A DNA stretch of 64,000 nt from Leptidea sinapis (GCF_905404315.1 NC_066265.1:27800501-27864500), one strand, 5' to 3'; counted from the first letter of the stretch, positions 44,762 to 55,115 are shown. Numbers and translations: made by a program. The notes: generated by a model from the sequence alone, not told the origin.

Positions 44762-45136
44762 TATTATAAATATTCATGGTAAAGAACTACTGAATGTGTA
44801 ACTGAAATAATTAAATTTCAAAGTCACACATTTACCGTTCATAAAAGAAAACCCTACCATAAAATATTTTTATCATAATCATAAATTACATGAACACAAA
44901 GAATTTCAGCATTTCGTACAATAGTTGACATTAAATATTATTAAGGGTTTCCTTCTTTTTATGCGTTTAAGGCTAAGGAAACCCTAAATTGTATACATTT
45001 TCAGCGGAGCTTTATTCATTTTTCAAACCTCTTAGCCTTTAGCCTTAATCATATTAATATTTTACCGTAGTTATAGAATGTTTTAACACAGAAATGATCC
45101 ATATTCAAGGATTTTTCAACAAACAACTTACCCTTC
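44762..45136. other. Nothing firm recognised
   Basis: An inverted pair, aggctaaggaaaccct (44970) against agggtttccttc (44943), was noticed. No gene. Confidence 0.35.
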
Positions 45137-45267
45137 CTAGTAAAAAAAGAAGGGGGTTCTCAATTCGTCGGTATGTTTTTTTATGTTTGATACCTCAGAA
45201 CTTTCCATTGGGTGAACCGATTTTGATATTTCTTTTTTTATTTAAAAGGTGGTGCTTCCCGTCCCAT
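45137..45267 (+). repeat. Repeat F left-end fragment fused to SINE C
   Basis: It contains aaaaaaagaagggggttctc, aattcgtcggtatgttttt and ggtgaaccgattttgat, as at 21745-21850 and 22925-23010. It breaks at ggtggtgcttcccgt, where SINE C starts. Confidence 0.55.
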
Positions 45268-45365
45268 TCCCGGTCGCAGGTTCGGGTCCTGCATCGTTCA
45301 TTATTTTTTTTTTCAGTATTATTTGTGTAAATAACCCCAGAAGTGAGGGTTATCACTTTGAAACA
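45268..45365 (+). mobile_element. SINE C, headless
   Basis: It carries the B-box caggttcgggtcctg, gcatcgttcatta, then tgtgtaaataaccccagaag and tgagggttatcactttg. The A-box half is missing. Confidence 0.6.
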
Positions 45366-45369
45366 AGTT

Positions 45370-45985
45370 GTTTAGATTTGCAAGAGCGATATCTCAAGTC
45401 AATTTCCTCGAGCGATTGCAAATTCCGAGGTCATCTGGAGGGCAAAGCCAAATTGGCTTCGAAGAAGCTGGGTGTCATAAATAGCGCACGGTAATACTTA
45501 AGCCGGCCCACATTCTAGCGCTCTACAAGCGCAGATCGAGCCACACATGGAGTATTGCTGTTATCTCTGGTCTGGTGCACCCCAGTGTCAGCTCGATCTA
45601 TTTGACGTCGCTTCATTGTGTGTCTTCCACCGCATTTATCACGGGGAAGGTTTTACCTGATTCCTACCGCCAATTTCCAGCTTCGCATAACACGATTAAA
45701 TTATCCAAATTAGAATATCATCCCTAACATCTGGATGTGTGGCGGTCACAGTGCGGCTTCCAACGGCTTTCATCCACGTACTACATAGCTGTGCAATGAG
45801 CTTTCTTGTGTGATGTTTCCGGGAGGATACGACATAGTTACCTTCAAAAAAAGCGCGTACACCTTCCTTAAAGGCCGGCAAAGGTCCTGTGACTCCTCTG
45901 GTGTTGCAAGATAATGTGGACGGTAGTGATCACTTAACACCAAATGACCCGTACGCTCGTTTGTCCTCCTTTTCCATTAAAAAAA
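45370..45985 (+). pseudogene. LINE A 3' part, decayed
   Basis: It matches LINE A from the ctcgagcgatttccaatttc region (GHLEGKAKLASKKLGVIN) to the 3' UTR and a short A-rich end, with a deletion near 45605 that joins cagctcgatctatttgac directly to gtcgcttcattgtgtgtc, and many frameshifts. Confidence 0.75.
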
Positions 45986-46293
45986 TAGACATCAACGGTA
46001 ATGAGATTGCTGATAAACTGGCCAAGAAAGGAGCTTCGGCTAACTTCACTAAACCTGAATCCTACTGCCGTGTCGGAGAATTCCTAATCCGTAGAGTATT
46101 GAAGAATGAGGAAACTTGCGAAGCAGCCAATCATTGGATTGCGTTACTTAGGCAGGCTAAGATGCTCTTAGGAGGCTACAAACGGAGGTGGGCAAACCTT
46201 TCCATAAACCTAACCATGAGTCAGTTACGAACCCTCAACCGTCAACTCCAACGTCATTTGACGCGATTTTGTAGTGTGTCTCATACAGAGTAG
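45986..46293 (+). pseudogene. Orphan RNase H domain fragment of another LINE
   Basis: The in-frame reading from 45986 is DINGNEIADKLAKKGASANF, then CRVGEFLIRRVLKNEET, HWIALLRQAKMLLGGYKRRW, NLTMSQLRTLNRQLQRHLTR and a stop after HTE. GNE-x-AD is the fourth RNase H motif, with its catalytic Asp. This domain occurs after the RT in I/R1/Jockey-like LINEs; LINE A lacks it. So this is a separate element's tail inserted or joined at the LINE A poly(A). Confidence 0.65.
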
Positions 46294-46389
46294 ATGATTT
46301 TTATGCTATTCAAAGGGAAAAGACTTTTTCAATTAGGGATAGAATTAATAAAAATGAAAAGTAAAAGTATATTTAATGTCTTAAATTAC

Positions 46390-47690
46390 GTTGATGAAGA
46401 GAAAGCTGATCTCCTGGGCTCCCTCTTCGCGTCCAACTCGATTCTGGATGACCAAGGTGCACCACCACCGCATATTCCGCGGTGCGATTAACACATGCCG
46501 GAGGTAAAAATCTGGCATGGCGCCGTGCTAAAGGCGCTTCTCACCTTGGACATTCACAAATCGAGCGGGCCCGATGGCATTTCCCCGATAGTGCTGCGAA
46601 CATGTGCTCCGGAATTGACACCGGTCCTTACCCGTCTTTTTTGGATCTCCTACTCATCAGGCGTGGTCCCGAAATTATGGAAGGCGGCTTAAGTGCACCC
46701 TATCCCTAAGAAAGGTGTACACTCGGATCTGTCCAGCTACCGCCCCATTGCCATTACCTCCATTTTCTACTAAGTAATGGAGTCGATCATCAACCGCCAG
46801 CTCTTGGGATAGCTTGGGATAGCTCTTAGAGACTGCCAGTACTCGCTAGCTTTTTGGCCGATCGGAGCAACAAGGTTGTTATCAACGGTGCATGCTCCGA
46901 CTGAAAACCCATAAACGCTGGTGTCCAGCAAGGCTGCGTGCTATTCCCTACGCTTTTTCTTCTGCATATCAATGATATGCTGCAAATCAGCAGTATTCAT
47001 TGCTATGCAGACGACAGCACAGGGTATGCTTTCTACACCGGCCGTGCCAACATGTCCCGGGATAGCGTCGATGAGAACCGGAACAAACTTGTGTATGAAA
47101 TCGAGACTATGCCTTGCAAAGTCTCGGAATGGAGCCGATTGTTTGTGCGTTCACCACTAAAAAGTCTTCCTTTGTCGTATCGACTAGATTCGAGATCACT
47201 CCTCAAACTGCCACAGCCTGTATGGGCATTCTTGGCGTCGATATATCGAGCGACGTTCAGTTCCGTGGTCACTTGGAAGAGAAGGCTTGGTGTACTTAGT
47301 AAGACGAGACAGTACTTCACTAAAAGCTACCGTCTGCAACTTTATAAGGCGCAAATTCGGCCTCACATGGAGTACTGTTCTCACCTCTGGGCGGGTGCTC
47401 CCCAGTACCTCCATTTGACCACATACAACGAAGAGCGGTTCGAATCATCGACGATCAAGCCATCTCTGATCAGCTTGATTCTTTGGCATTGCGTAGATAT
47501 GTGGGTTCTCTCTGCATCATCTACCGCATTTATCACGGGGAGTGCTCAGAGGAGTTTTTCGGGTTGATTCCAGCGGCCGAACTCCACCACCGGACACTAC
47601 GTGCAAAGTACCATCCGCATCACGTAGACGTCTGGCATTCCACAACCGCGCGTTTCGTGAATTGCGACTTTACAACATAATAATTAATTA
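46390..47690 (+). pseudogene. LINE A-related RT copy, diverged
   Basis: It encodes EEKADLLGSLFASNSILDD, then DIHKSSGPDGISPIVLRTCA, a broken fingers region, HCYADDSTGYAFYTGRANMS (46998-47060), and the C-terminal RPHMEYCSHLWAGAPQYL and YRIYHGECSEEFFGLIPAAE regions in different frames. It differs from LINE A at many residues, so it is another subfamily. Several stops and a deletion around 46800-46900. It ends without a 3' UTR near 47690. Confidence 0.75.
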
Positions 47691-48123
47691 ATGACGATAG
47701 AAAAATCAAAATATGCTAAATAAAAAAATATCAGAAAAGAAAAAAATCACAAAACCAAGACGTATTATTAAAATGGTTTCAATTCTTGTTTGCAAACGAA
47801 TGCACCAATCCGCCAAGTAAACAATGGAACCGGTTCAGTGTTCAACTTTACAAGACATCTACAGGATGTTGTTTAAAAAATTATTTTTAATATGTGTTTC
47901 AAATTTGTCTCTGTAATGCTATCAATAACAGAGGTGTATAGATTATTTAAAAGCCTCGAAACAATATATTTAGTGGTTCTTTCACCATATGTATTATATT
48001 ATACTCATATATTGTCTCTAGTCTCTTGTTAGATTTTAGACGAGTTTGAATGTTGTGGTGTAAAAAATTTATTGAAGTAGGCGTTATTTTACGGAAATCC
48101 ATACTTATCAAAATCCAACCAAA
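47691..48123. other. Nothing recognised
   Basis: No gene or family recognised. Confidence 0.4.
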
Positions 48124-48172
48124 GCCAAAATCTGGCACGAGACTCAAACTCAGTCTCGTGCCAGATTTTGGC
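48124..48172. repeat. Perfect 21-bp hairpin
   Basis: The stem gccaaaatctggcacgagac plus t (48124-48144) pairs perfectly with 48152-48172 around a 7-base loop. It lies near the middle of a 300-bp region without a recognised family. Confidence 0.75.
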
Positions 48173-48384
48173 GAGTCAACATATCCTGAGGATGCCTCGT
48201 GTAGAGGTGAAACACGTGTCGAATTGTTGAAAGACAAATATTTACGGGATGAACACTAAAAAAACTCATAACATTTGGATAACGTTGTGATGTATATCAA
48301 TCTGTATGAAATAAAATTAATTGCGAAAATAAATATATTGTTGAAATTGGCTAGTTCATGATTTTTTACATACATTTTAAACCT

Positions 48385-48870
48385 TCAATATGATAGCGTG
48401 CAAAAAAAAATGCAAAGCGTTCAAGAGAAAAGAACACTAACGGAGATACAGCAGAGCGAAAGTGAATCTATTTTTACTGTAAACTGTAAGGGTAAATGTA
48501 TATACTTTTATAATAAAGTCCCAGCGACTGGTCAGGCATTATCTATGAATAAATTTAAATGTTTTATTAAAAAATGGCTCTATCGTAAATCCCTACTACT
48601 ACACATCTGAATATCCAAGTGATCCAACAGCCTGGGACTAGATTATGATTATTTTATAGCAATAGCAATGACAGTAAAATATTGTATATTTTTATTAAAA
48701 AGAGCGCAAAAATAGAATGCTGGCAGAGTTTCTTGCGCTGTTTCATCTCTCTCAGAGCGCCATTTGTTTCCGAAGCGGTAGTAGTATCTAGTATATTAGA
48801 ATTGACATCAAGAATAATTTCGAAGAAATCAATTTTGAGAAAATAAATGGCTTTTATGCCTTTTAAATGA
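48385..48870 (+). pseudogene. LINE D 3' end, copy 1
   Basis: The frame at 48430-48610 reads IYFYNKVPATGQALSMNKFK, then CFIKKWLYRKSLLLHI. The 3' UTR has cagcctgggactagattatg, attttatagcaatagcaatg, aagagcgcaaaaatagaatg and ends in agaaaataaatggcttttat. The same order is seen at 49655-49809 and 51304-51440. Likely a CR1-group LINE C-terminus; the clade is unproven. Confidence 0.55.
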
Positions 48871-49390
48871 TTTTGATTGACAAGTCATAAACAGTCAGCC
48901 GCACATTATTCATTAGTGTATTGAATATTCTCAAGCTAACACACACATTGACACATCAAACTTGTTCAGCCGTTATCAGGCTGTCAGTTTGTCTATAAGA
49001 TAGTAAGTCTATGGCGTTACCTATGCCACTAACGGCCGTCACCAATATTCAGTCTATCTCGGTTGTGGCCTACTTGAAATAATAGTTGTAACTTTTCTGT
49101 CCCAATAAACTTATCGACGGTAACTCAACTTATCCGTGTACACTCCGTGCACGTTGTCTGTCAATGGGAGGACGTATAGCTTGCCAGCGATAGAATTTTG
49201 TATGGAAATTGCAATAAACGCGTCCTAATATGAGGCGATAAGAATGACTTATCGGGTATATTGGGACAGCTTCAGATTATTGACAGCTAATAACTGACAG
49301 TAGAAGGTAGTAATTTATCTCTATCTGTAGATAGTATATTGGGAACGGCCGTTAGTGTCATATTATTAAACGCGATTTTTTTATTAAAAT
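48871..49390. other. Nothing recognised
   Basis: Some near-symmetric sequence around 49015-49350 (actaacggccgtcac near 49030 against aacggccgttagtgtc near 49344) suggests the ends of a TIR element spanning it. No transposase. Confidence 0.35.
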
Positions 49391-49595
49391 AAGGAACGAT
49401 ACGAGCAGGACGTTCAGCTGTTGGTAATTGGCTGTTGGTGATTATTGAAAAACCCAAAAAGTATGAGCGTATTTACCCAGTAATTCACTAGCTACGGCGC
49501 CCTCAGACCGAAAAACAGTAATGCTTACACATTACTGCTTCACGGCAGAAATAGGCGCCGTTGTGGTACCTGGTGCAAGGAGCCTCCCACTGGTA
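49391..49595 (-). mobile_element. SINE B, internally deleted
   Basis: It runs from aaggaacgatacgagcagga to cctcccactggta. The cluster around ttgatacgccctgccc and cagtgccgctc is missing. Confidence 0.75.
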
Positions 49596-49654
49596 AAGTT
49601 ACTCCAAGCTTAAGATTACTTCTCCCTGTCATGTATTTCTGTATAATATTAATA

Positions 49655-49809
49655 ATAAAGTTCCAGCCACTGTTCAGGCATTATCTATAAATAAATTTAA
49701 ATGTTCGTCTCTGTCCTAAAACCTATTACTCCACAGCTGAATATCTAAGTGATCGGACAGCCTGGGACTAGATTATGATTATTTTATATCGATAGAAATT
49801 ACTCTACAA
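49655..49809 (+). pseudogene. LINE D 3' end, copy 2 (5' part, interrupted)
   Basis: It matches 48510-48680: aataaagttccagccactgt, tcaggcattatctataaat, cagcctgggactagattatg. It stops at acaa (49809), where a Helitron is inserted, and resumes at 51304. Confidence 0.65.
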
Positions 49810-51303
49810 TCTATATATATAAAAGAAAGTCGTGTTAGTTACACTATTTATAACTCAAGAACGGCTTTACCGATATGGCTGAAAATTGGTGAGTACCTCC
49901 TCACCAATTGCCTTGCCATTGCTTAGAGCCAGGGGACGGACATAGGATATAATAAGTCTTAAAATATCAAAAAAATTACGAAAAGATATTATTATCAAAA
50001 TAAATATTTTCTGATACATTTTGTATGGATTGACATTTTGATGACATCTCGAGAATAGAAAGAATTCAATAAAGTTTTTTATTAGTTTCACGCTACTTGA
50101 GTTATAAAATACAACTGACAGTGCACGTCATGTTATTCAAGTTGACCGGTTGGTGTGTTTGTTTCGAGTTTCTATTAGCTTATTGTGCCGATATTATCAT
50201 TAACAATGTCACGACCAAGACGATCAAATTATTCCCGACAAAGACGTAATGCAACTAGGATTCGAAATATTGCGAATGAAAGGACTGAAGAAGAACAAGA
50301 AATTGCAGGTGAAAAGAACCGCGTTAGTATGGATCGTTTTCGTGCTATGAATCACAAGAGCAAAGCGTAGCAGCCCGTAAAACGGATCGGCTGGCAACAC
50401 GATATCGTCCAGTAAAACCTCAGAGATCAACAACTTATAGATAATTTTCAACGCACAAGAAGAAGTTTATGAAGTACTGATTTGAATCGAGCAGCATTTC
50501 GATACGATTGCAGTACTTATACTGTACTGTAGTACTGCTTGCATACTAGCTTTCGCATTGGGCCGATGGACGTTGTTTGCGAGTATTCTGCGGAGACACG
50601 CAAGAATTGTGCTGCCATGTTCTAGAAAACACTCAAAAATACAATGTTTGTTTCCAAATGACCTCATTTGGGGCAGACATCTAAGAACGAGGATTTAATC
50701 CGACATTCAGGGTATTTATTTATTTACATACTTACACACAATACAGTAAAAGAATAACATACGTACTATACTTATTCCTATGTATTGTGTATGCTAATTC
50801 TAAAAAAAAGTGTTTATAAATCAGTAATACGGGTTTTGCTTTTGATATTGTAGATATAAAGACAGATTCACCATCGGATTAGATCACTGCAACGTCTCGA
50901 AGATTCACAGCTTAAATTTTTACAATTATACTTCATGGGCAATAGGAAAAATAGCAATTCTTCAGATCTGCAGCAACTACTTAATGAACATTTTGCATGA
51001 CGAGTTAGCCCGCAAATCTTTAATTTCCGATCCGTCTTGCATTCGCCCTGACCATTCAAATCTTAAGGCCAATCCTTGAAAGTTTGTGGTATGAATCAAG
51101 ACAATCCATTTCCGAAGTTATAAGAGATTTCCACGTATATAGTCACTTATCACGATATCTCTGGAACCACTAGAGCTAAAGACTTGAAATTTGGTAGGAA
51201 TATTCTTTTCACCGAGTAGAGGTCAGCTAAGGATTTTCCAAAATTCCATCCACAAGAGTTTTTTTTTTATTATGAACAGAACAACGTCTGTCGGGTCAGC
51301 TAG
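49810..51303 (+). mobile_element. Helitron, 1.5 kb, with decayed N-terminal polyprotein
   Basis: It starts TCTATATATATAAAAG and ends gtctgtcgggtcagCTAG, between host A (49809) and T (51304). The flanking LINE D sequence is continuous when it is removed. The interior contains recognisable pieces of the N-terminal part of a Helitron-type Rep/helicase protein, but not the Rep catalytic or helicase domains. It is non-autonomous. Confidence 0.8.
50203..51120 (+). pseudogene. Helitron polyprotein N-terminal remnants
   Basis: 50203-50370 reads MSRPRRSNYSRQRRNATRIR and RMN-like arginine-rich repeats, as at the N-terminus of insect Helitron proteins. 50480-50650 reads LNRAAFRYDCSTYT and, in another frame, IGPMDVVCEYSAE. 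50895-51050 reads LEDSQLKFLQLYFMGN and SSDLQQLLNEHFA. The pieces are collinear with the family but separated by frameshifts and deletions. Rep HUH motifs and helicase motifs are absent. Identification rests on my memory of the family. Confidence 0.55.
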
Positions 51304-51440
51304 TATTGTATATTTTTATTGAAAAGAGCTCAAAAAAAGAATGCTGGGAGAGATTCTTGCGCCGCTTCTTCTATCTCAGTAGTGTCAAGTATATTAGAAA
51401 TGACTTTGATGCTTTTTATGCCTTTCTATTAAACAGTGTT
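51304..51440 (+). pseudogene. LINE D 3' end, copy 2 (3' part)
   Basis: It resumes tattgtatatttttattgaa, aagagctcaaaaaaagaatg, matching 48680-48845 and ending in tgctttttatgcctt. Confidence 0.65.
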
Positions 51441-52172
51441 TAGCTTGTGTTTAACTAAAACGTCGTTAAGCACAACATAAACTGGGGTGTACAGGAACAA
51501 TTTTAGGAAATCAATTTGTGTCAGCTGTCACATATCTGTCATCATAATTATAATCTAAATCTTCCTTATGAATATGATCTCATATGATAGACACCTTAGA
51601 CAAGCTTCGAATCGTGTTTAAAAATATAAGGAATGTCTAAAGAATGTTGAACGCTAAACAACACATTTGTAAGAGAACTTTTTTAAACTAGTGTTCAACA
51701 CATGTTTAACTTTTTTTAATAACACAGAAAATGTTATAAATTTGGATTTACTTTACTTCGCGGTTATTAATAACAATAGGAGAGTTTCATAACATGAGGA
51801 CGAAGAAGTAAGAATTATTTAAAGAAAACGTTATATAAACGATTATTTATATAAAATAATAAAATTAATACTAAAATCATAATAATTTTAATGATTTAAG
51901 TACTAGTAATTATTTACTTTGACTTTTGGTTGGCCTTGCTTTACGCTATGCATGGCTGGGAACGGGACCTTCTCCGCGCTCATTGTCAAAAACATTAATG
52001 CACTTAGCATGGAAATGATATATAAACAAAATTTGTCACAAATATATTCTGTAATTTGTATACCATCTTTCATTGAAACAAACATAAAATCTGGTTACTC
52101 CATAATTCCATCTACTAGGCTCCGTACAATTGCTAAATCTTTTTAAGTGGGCTGTGTTATATTTTATAATAA
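51441..52172. other. Nothing recognised
   Basis: AT-rich. A gtgtttaac/gttaaac-type inverted pair appears between 51429 and 51712. ORFs at 51903-52146 overlap each other on opposite strands and show no domain. Confidence 0.4.
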
Positions 52173-52490
52173 ACCAGTGGGAGGCTCCTTTGCACAGGAT
52201 GCCGGCTAGATTATGGGATCCACAACGACGCCTATTTCTGCCGTGAAGCAGTAATGTATAGGCATTACTGTGTTGCGGTATGAAGGGCGCCGTAACTAGT
52301 GAAATTACTGGGCAAATGAGACTTAACATCTTATGTCTCAAGGTGACGAGCGCAGTTGTAGTGCCGCTCAGAATTTTAGGGGTTTTTCAAGAATCCTGAT
52401 CGGAACTGCATTGTAATGGGCAGGGCGTATCAATTACCATCAGCTGAACGTCCTGCTCGTCTCGTCCCTTATTTTAATTTAAAAAAAAAA
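52173..52490 (+). mobile_element. SINE B, full-length with poly(A)
   Basis: It is the best plus-strand copy: accagtgggaggctccttt to ctgctcgtctcgtccctta, followed by ttttaatttaaaaaaaaaa. The poly(A) end indicates LINE-machinery retroposition. Internal hairpins are visible (cagtaatgtataggcattac; gccgctcagaatt against aatcctgatcgg). Confidence 0.85.
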
Positions 52491-52504
52491 CCCCAGTGGG
52501 TCAG

Positions 52505-52554
52505 AGACCTCGGAAGAACCTGAAACTACTGAGTTTCAGGTTCTTCCGAGGTCT
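52505..52554. repeat. Perfect 23-bp hairpin
   Basis: agacctcggaagaacctgaa plus act (52505-52527) pairs with 52532-52554 around a 4-base loop. It begins 15 bases after the SINE B poly(A). Confidence 0.75.
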
Positions 52555-53611
52555 TCGGCATATATTTTATAATGGTTGGTACTGATAACTATTAATAAGT
52601 AAATATAAAAATCTATTTTCAGTAAAACTATTCGAATGTTTGAATAAATGAATTTGAAAATTTCATAAGTAAATCATGTTACACTTGAAATATGTCGTTT
52701 TTTCTCATGCATATTCTGAAGGCAGATTTCCTGAGAGAAGAACGAGCAAGCAACTCTTAGGTTGCTCTTTACAAAACAGATTAGGTATTACAAGATCTTA
52801 TTTTTAATGTAATTTACAAATCATTTCAATTACAATATATGCAAAGTGATGCAACAAAAATACTTAAACGTCAAATACTAAATGCCTTACACGAGTGAGT
52901 AAAAAAATAATAATTAATAACACAAGAATAAAATCATCATTATATGAGCCTTTTATTAGCTATTATCAAAAAAAAAAAGTGTATTTTTAAAATAATATTT
53001 TTTTTGTACGCAATATATTCGTCCGTAATATGTAGGTACGTTATATCTACGCATCAGAAGATCATGAAGGATTATTATTTATATATATAATAATATGATA
53101 TTACGATATATTTATATATATTATGATAAATTGTACTTATGATTTCTCTGGGTAAATAAATATTGATAATCATCTCCATTTTGCGTATTCGATTAAAAAG
53201 TATTATATATTATAGTATATTTTAATAAATAAAAATGAAAATCAAGCCTCAAATACTTACTATTTTAATTTATTACAAACATAAGGTAACCACAAATAAA
53301 AAAAAATGTAATAACAACAATTTAATATTTTTTATTTTTTATCTTATCGTGTAATCGCATATTTTAGCACGATGCCTAAAATAGGCGTACTTTTATCACT
53401 TTATGTGTCACTAAAAATTTTAATTCAAATTTTATATTGTACTAATATTTAAAGACACTATGCATAATAATTGTTAATACTAGAGCCTTGGTTAACAATA
53501 TCTGCTCAGTTTGTAAGCCGCGTTGTCCCAGAGATATTACATCCAGACTTTACGAGCAAGTTGGCTTGGCTATTCAATCAAATTTTTATAACATTTATGT
53601 TCAATAAGATT
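52555..53611. other. AT-rich, nothing recognised
   Basis: Downstream flank of the dehydrogenase gene. No ORF or family recognised. Confidence 0.4.
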
Positions 53612-53617
53612 TTATTT
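53612..53617 (-). terminator. Candidate poly(A) signal of the dehydrogenase gene
   Basis: AATAAA on the minus strand, about 125 bp past the stop codon and just beyond the SINE B remnant. It is the first such hexamer downstream. Confidence 0.4.
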
Positions 53618-53630
53618 AATAATTCCCACT

Positions 53631-53755
53631 TTGAGACGTAAGATGTTAAGTTTCATTAGCCCAGTAATTTCCCTTTAAAATTAAAATATAACAGCACTTG
53701 CACATTACACACCCAGCCGGTACCCTGCAAAGAAAACTCCTAGTGATAGTAAGCA
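53631..53755 (-). mobile_element. Decayed SINE B forming the gene's 3' flank
   Basis: In the sense of the gene it reads cactaggagttttctttgca (15 of 20 identical to the family start cagtgggaggctcctttgca), then gggtaccggctgg, gtaatgtgcaagtgctgt, gaaattactgggctaatgaa and acttaacatcttacgtctca. The middle is deleted. The gene's stop codon lies within the first bases of the SINE. Confidence 0.7.
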
Positions 53756-54753
53756 GAAGACGTAAGAAATTCCGCTACATCCAAATCAAGTTTCACCAAT
53801 CGCACTGATTCGGCCCAGAGCATCGCTGAAGCCATATCATCGTACGCGTCAGACTTCGCTCGGGCAAGTTTGCAATTCTTAAACAGTTCTCCACTAACTT
53901 TTCCAGCTTCACTATCGAGAGCCACATGAATAGCCGTCTGTGCACCTTGCCAAGGAGTTTTGAAACAATTCTTAAAAATGTATGTAATGATAGAACCGGT
54001 AGCCCCCCAATACTGATTAAAAATATTTGTGCCCACCGCTCCAGGATCTACAGAGTTTATCACAACGTTTTTGCCTTTCAATTTCTTTGATAGCTCGTGA
54101 GCGAACAAAATTAAATACAACTTGCTGTTTCCATATAATTTGAACGTGTTGCAATACAGTCTAGAGTTTATATGATCTAAGTTCACGGTGCCAGCCATAA
54201 AATGAAGAACGGACGAAATATTTACAATCCTCCCTGGTTCCAATGGCGTGCCAGTTTTGATCATCAACGGCAGTAGCAGCAGAGTAAGCAAAAAATGTCC
54301 AAAATAATTCACTTGCATAAGGAGATTCAATCCATCCATTGTTAGACTCCTCCTGACTCGTGCTACAGCAATTCCCGCGTTGTTTATTAATAAGTCAAGG
54401 CGATCTTCACTATCGAGGATTTCCTTTGCAAAACATCTCACCGAGTCAAATGAAGCTAGATCCAACATCTTGAACACCACGTCATTGTTGCCGGTTTTGT
54501 CAACAATCGTCTTCCTGCCTTGAGTACCTTCGTCGATAAAAGGACATGCAACTATAACCCGTGCTCCACGACTTGCGAAATCTGTAGCAATGCATAATCC
54601 CATTCCACTGGTACCCCCAGTGACTATAGCCGTCCTTCCCGTTAAGTTTTTCTTTGATTTGCATACCGCGTTTGTGGCTTTCTGATAAAACCCAAAAATA
54701 ACTACGCCTGCAATAATCACTAAAATCCAATATAACACGACGATCATTTTCAT
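53740..54753 (-). CDS. Short-chain dehydrogenase/reductase, retinol-dehydrogenase-like
   Basis: An intact single-exon 337-aa protein. Such enzymes oxidise or reduce retinoids, steroids or other lipophilic alcohols/ketones with NAD(P)(H), usually anchored in the ER membrane. Residues 4-22 form a hydrophobic anchor. The Rossmann motif TGGTSGMG is at 45-52, the cofactor-side D98-L at 98-99, NNAG at 124-127, Asn149, Ser180/181, and the catalytic Y207-GNS-K211. DPG at 236-238 follows. Length suits the RDH11-14-like family. Oddity: the family's ACR motif, whose Arg binds the NADP phosphate, reads A69-C70-P71 here. The ATG at 54753 is preferred because the anchor starts at once; Met3 is an alternative. 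The last three codons and TAG lie in SINE B-derived sequence. The substrate is unknown. Confidence 0.9.
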   Translation of the reverse strand: MKMIVVLYWILVIIAGVVIFGFYQKATNAVCKSKKNLTGRTAIVTGGTSGMGLCIATDFASRGARVIVACPFIDEGTQGRKTIVDKTGNNDVVFKMLDLASFDSVRCFAKEILDSEDRLDLLINNAGIAVARVRRSLTMDGLNLLMQVNYFGHFLLTLLLLPLMIKTGTPLEPGRIVNISSVLHFMAGTVNLDHINSRLYCNTFKLYGNSKLYLILFAHELSKKLKGKNVVINSVDPGAVGTNIFNQYWGATGSIITYIFKNCFKTPWQGAQTAIHVALDSEAGKVSGELFKNCKLARAKSDAYDDMASAMLWAESVRLVKLDLDVAEFLTSSAYYH

Positions 54754-55115
54754 GTGTTTAGCGCTGTTGCTGCCACTTAAATGATGCGAAAAAATATATT
54801 TCAGTATTAATAATTATGTTATTGAACTTGAGAATGAATTCGTTCTTAAGGGGTACACACACCATCGAAAATAGTGCGACGGCAACTCGGACGCGGTCCG
54901 GTATCGGACGTAATTATTTTTATTACCAGGTTCGGTGGTTTTATGGCAGACCCGTTATTGCGATTCCGCACTGCACTGTGTGTAAACCGCACCGAATAAA
55001 TATTAAATTTTATGTATGATAAATTGTACTATACGGATCCCGTATCACGATGCTGTTAAAAAAATTATCAGAAAGTTATACCTACGTATTAGAATGAAAA
55101 GCTGTTGGACTTATA
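54754..55115. promoter_or_regulatory. Upstream region of the dehydrogenase gene
   Basis: On the minus strand a TATA-like aaatatatttttt lies about 35-50 bases before the ATG (54788-54802), followed by gcatcatttaagtggcagca. This is close to the start codon and could be a core promoter with a very short leader, but AT-rich background makes this weak. The small ORF at 54816-55019 is not convincing. Confidence 0.25.
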
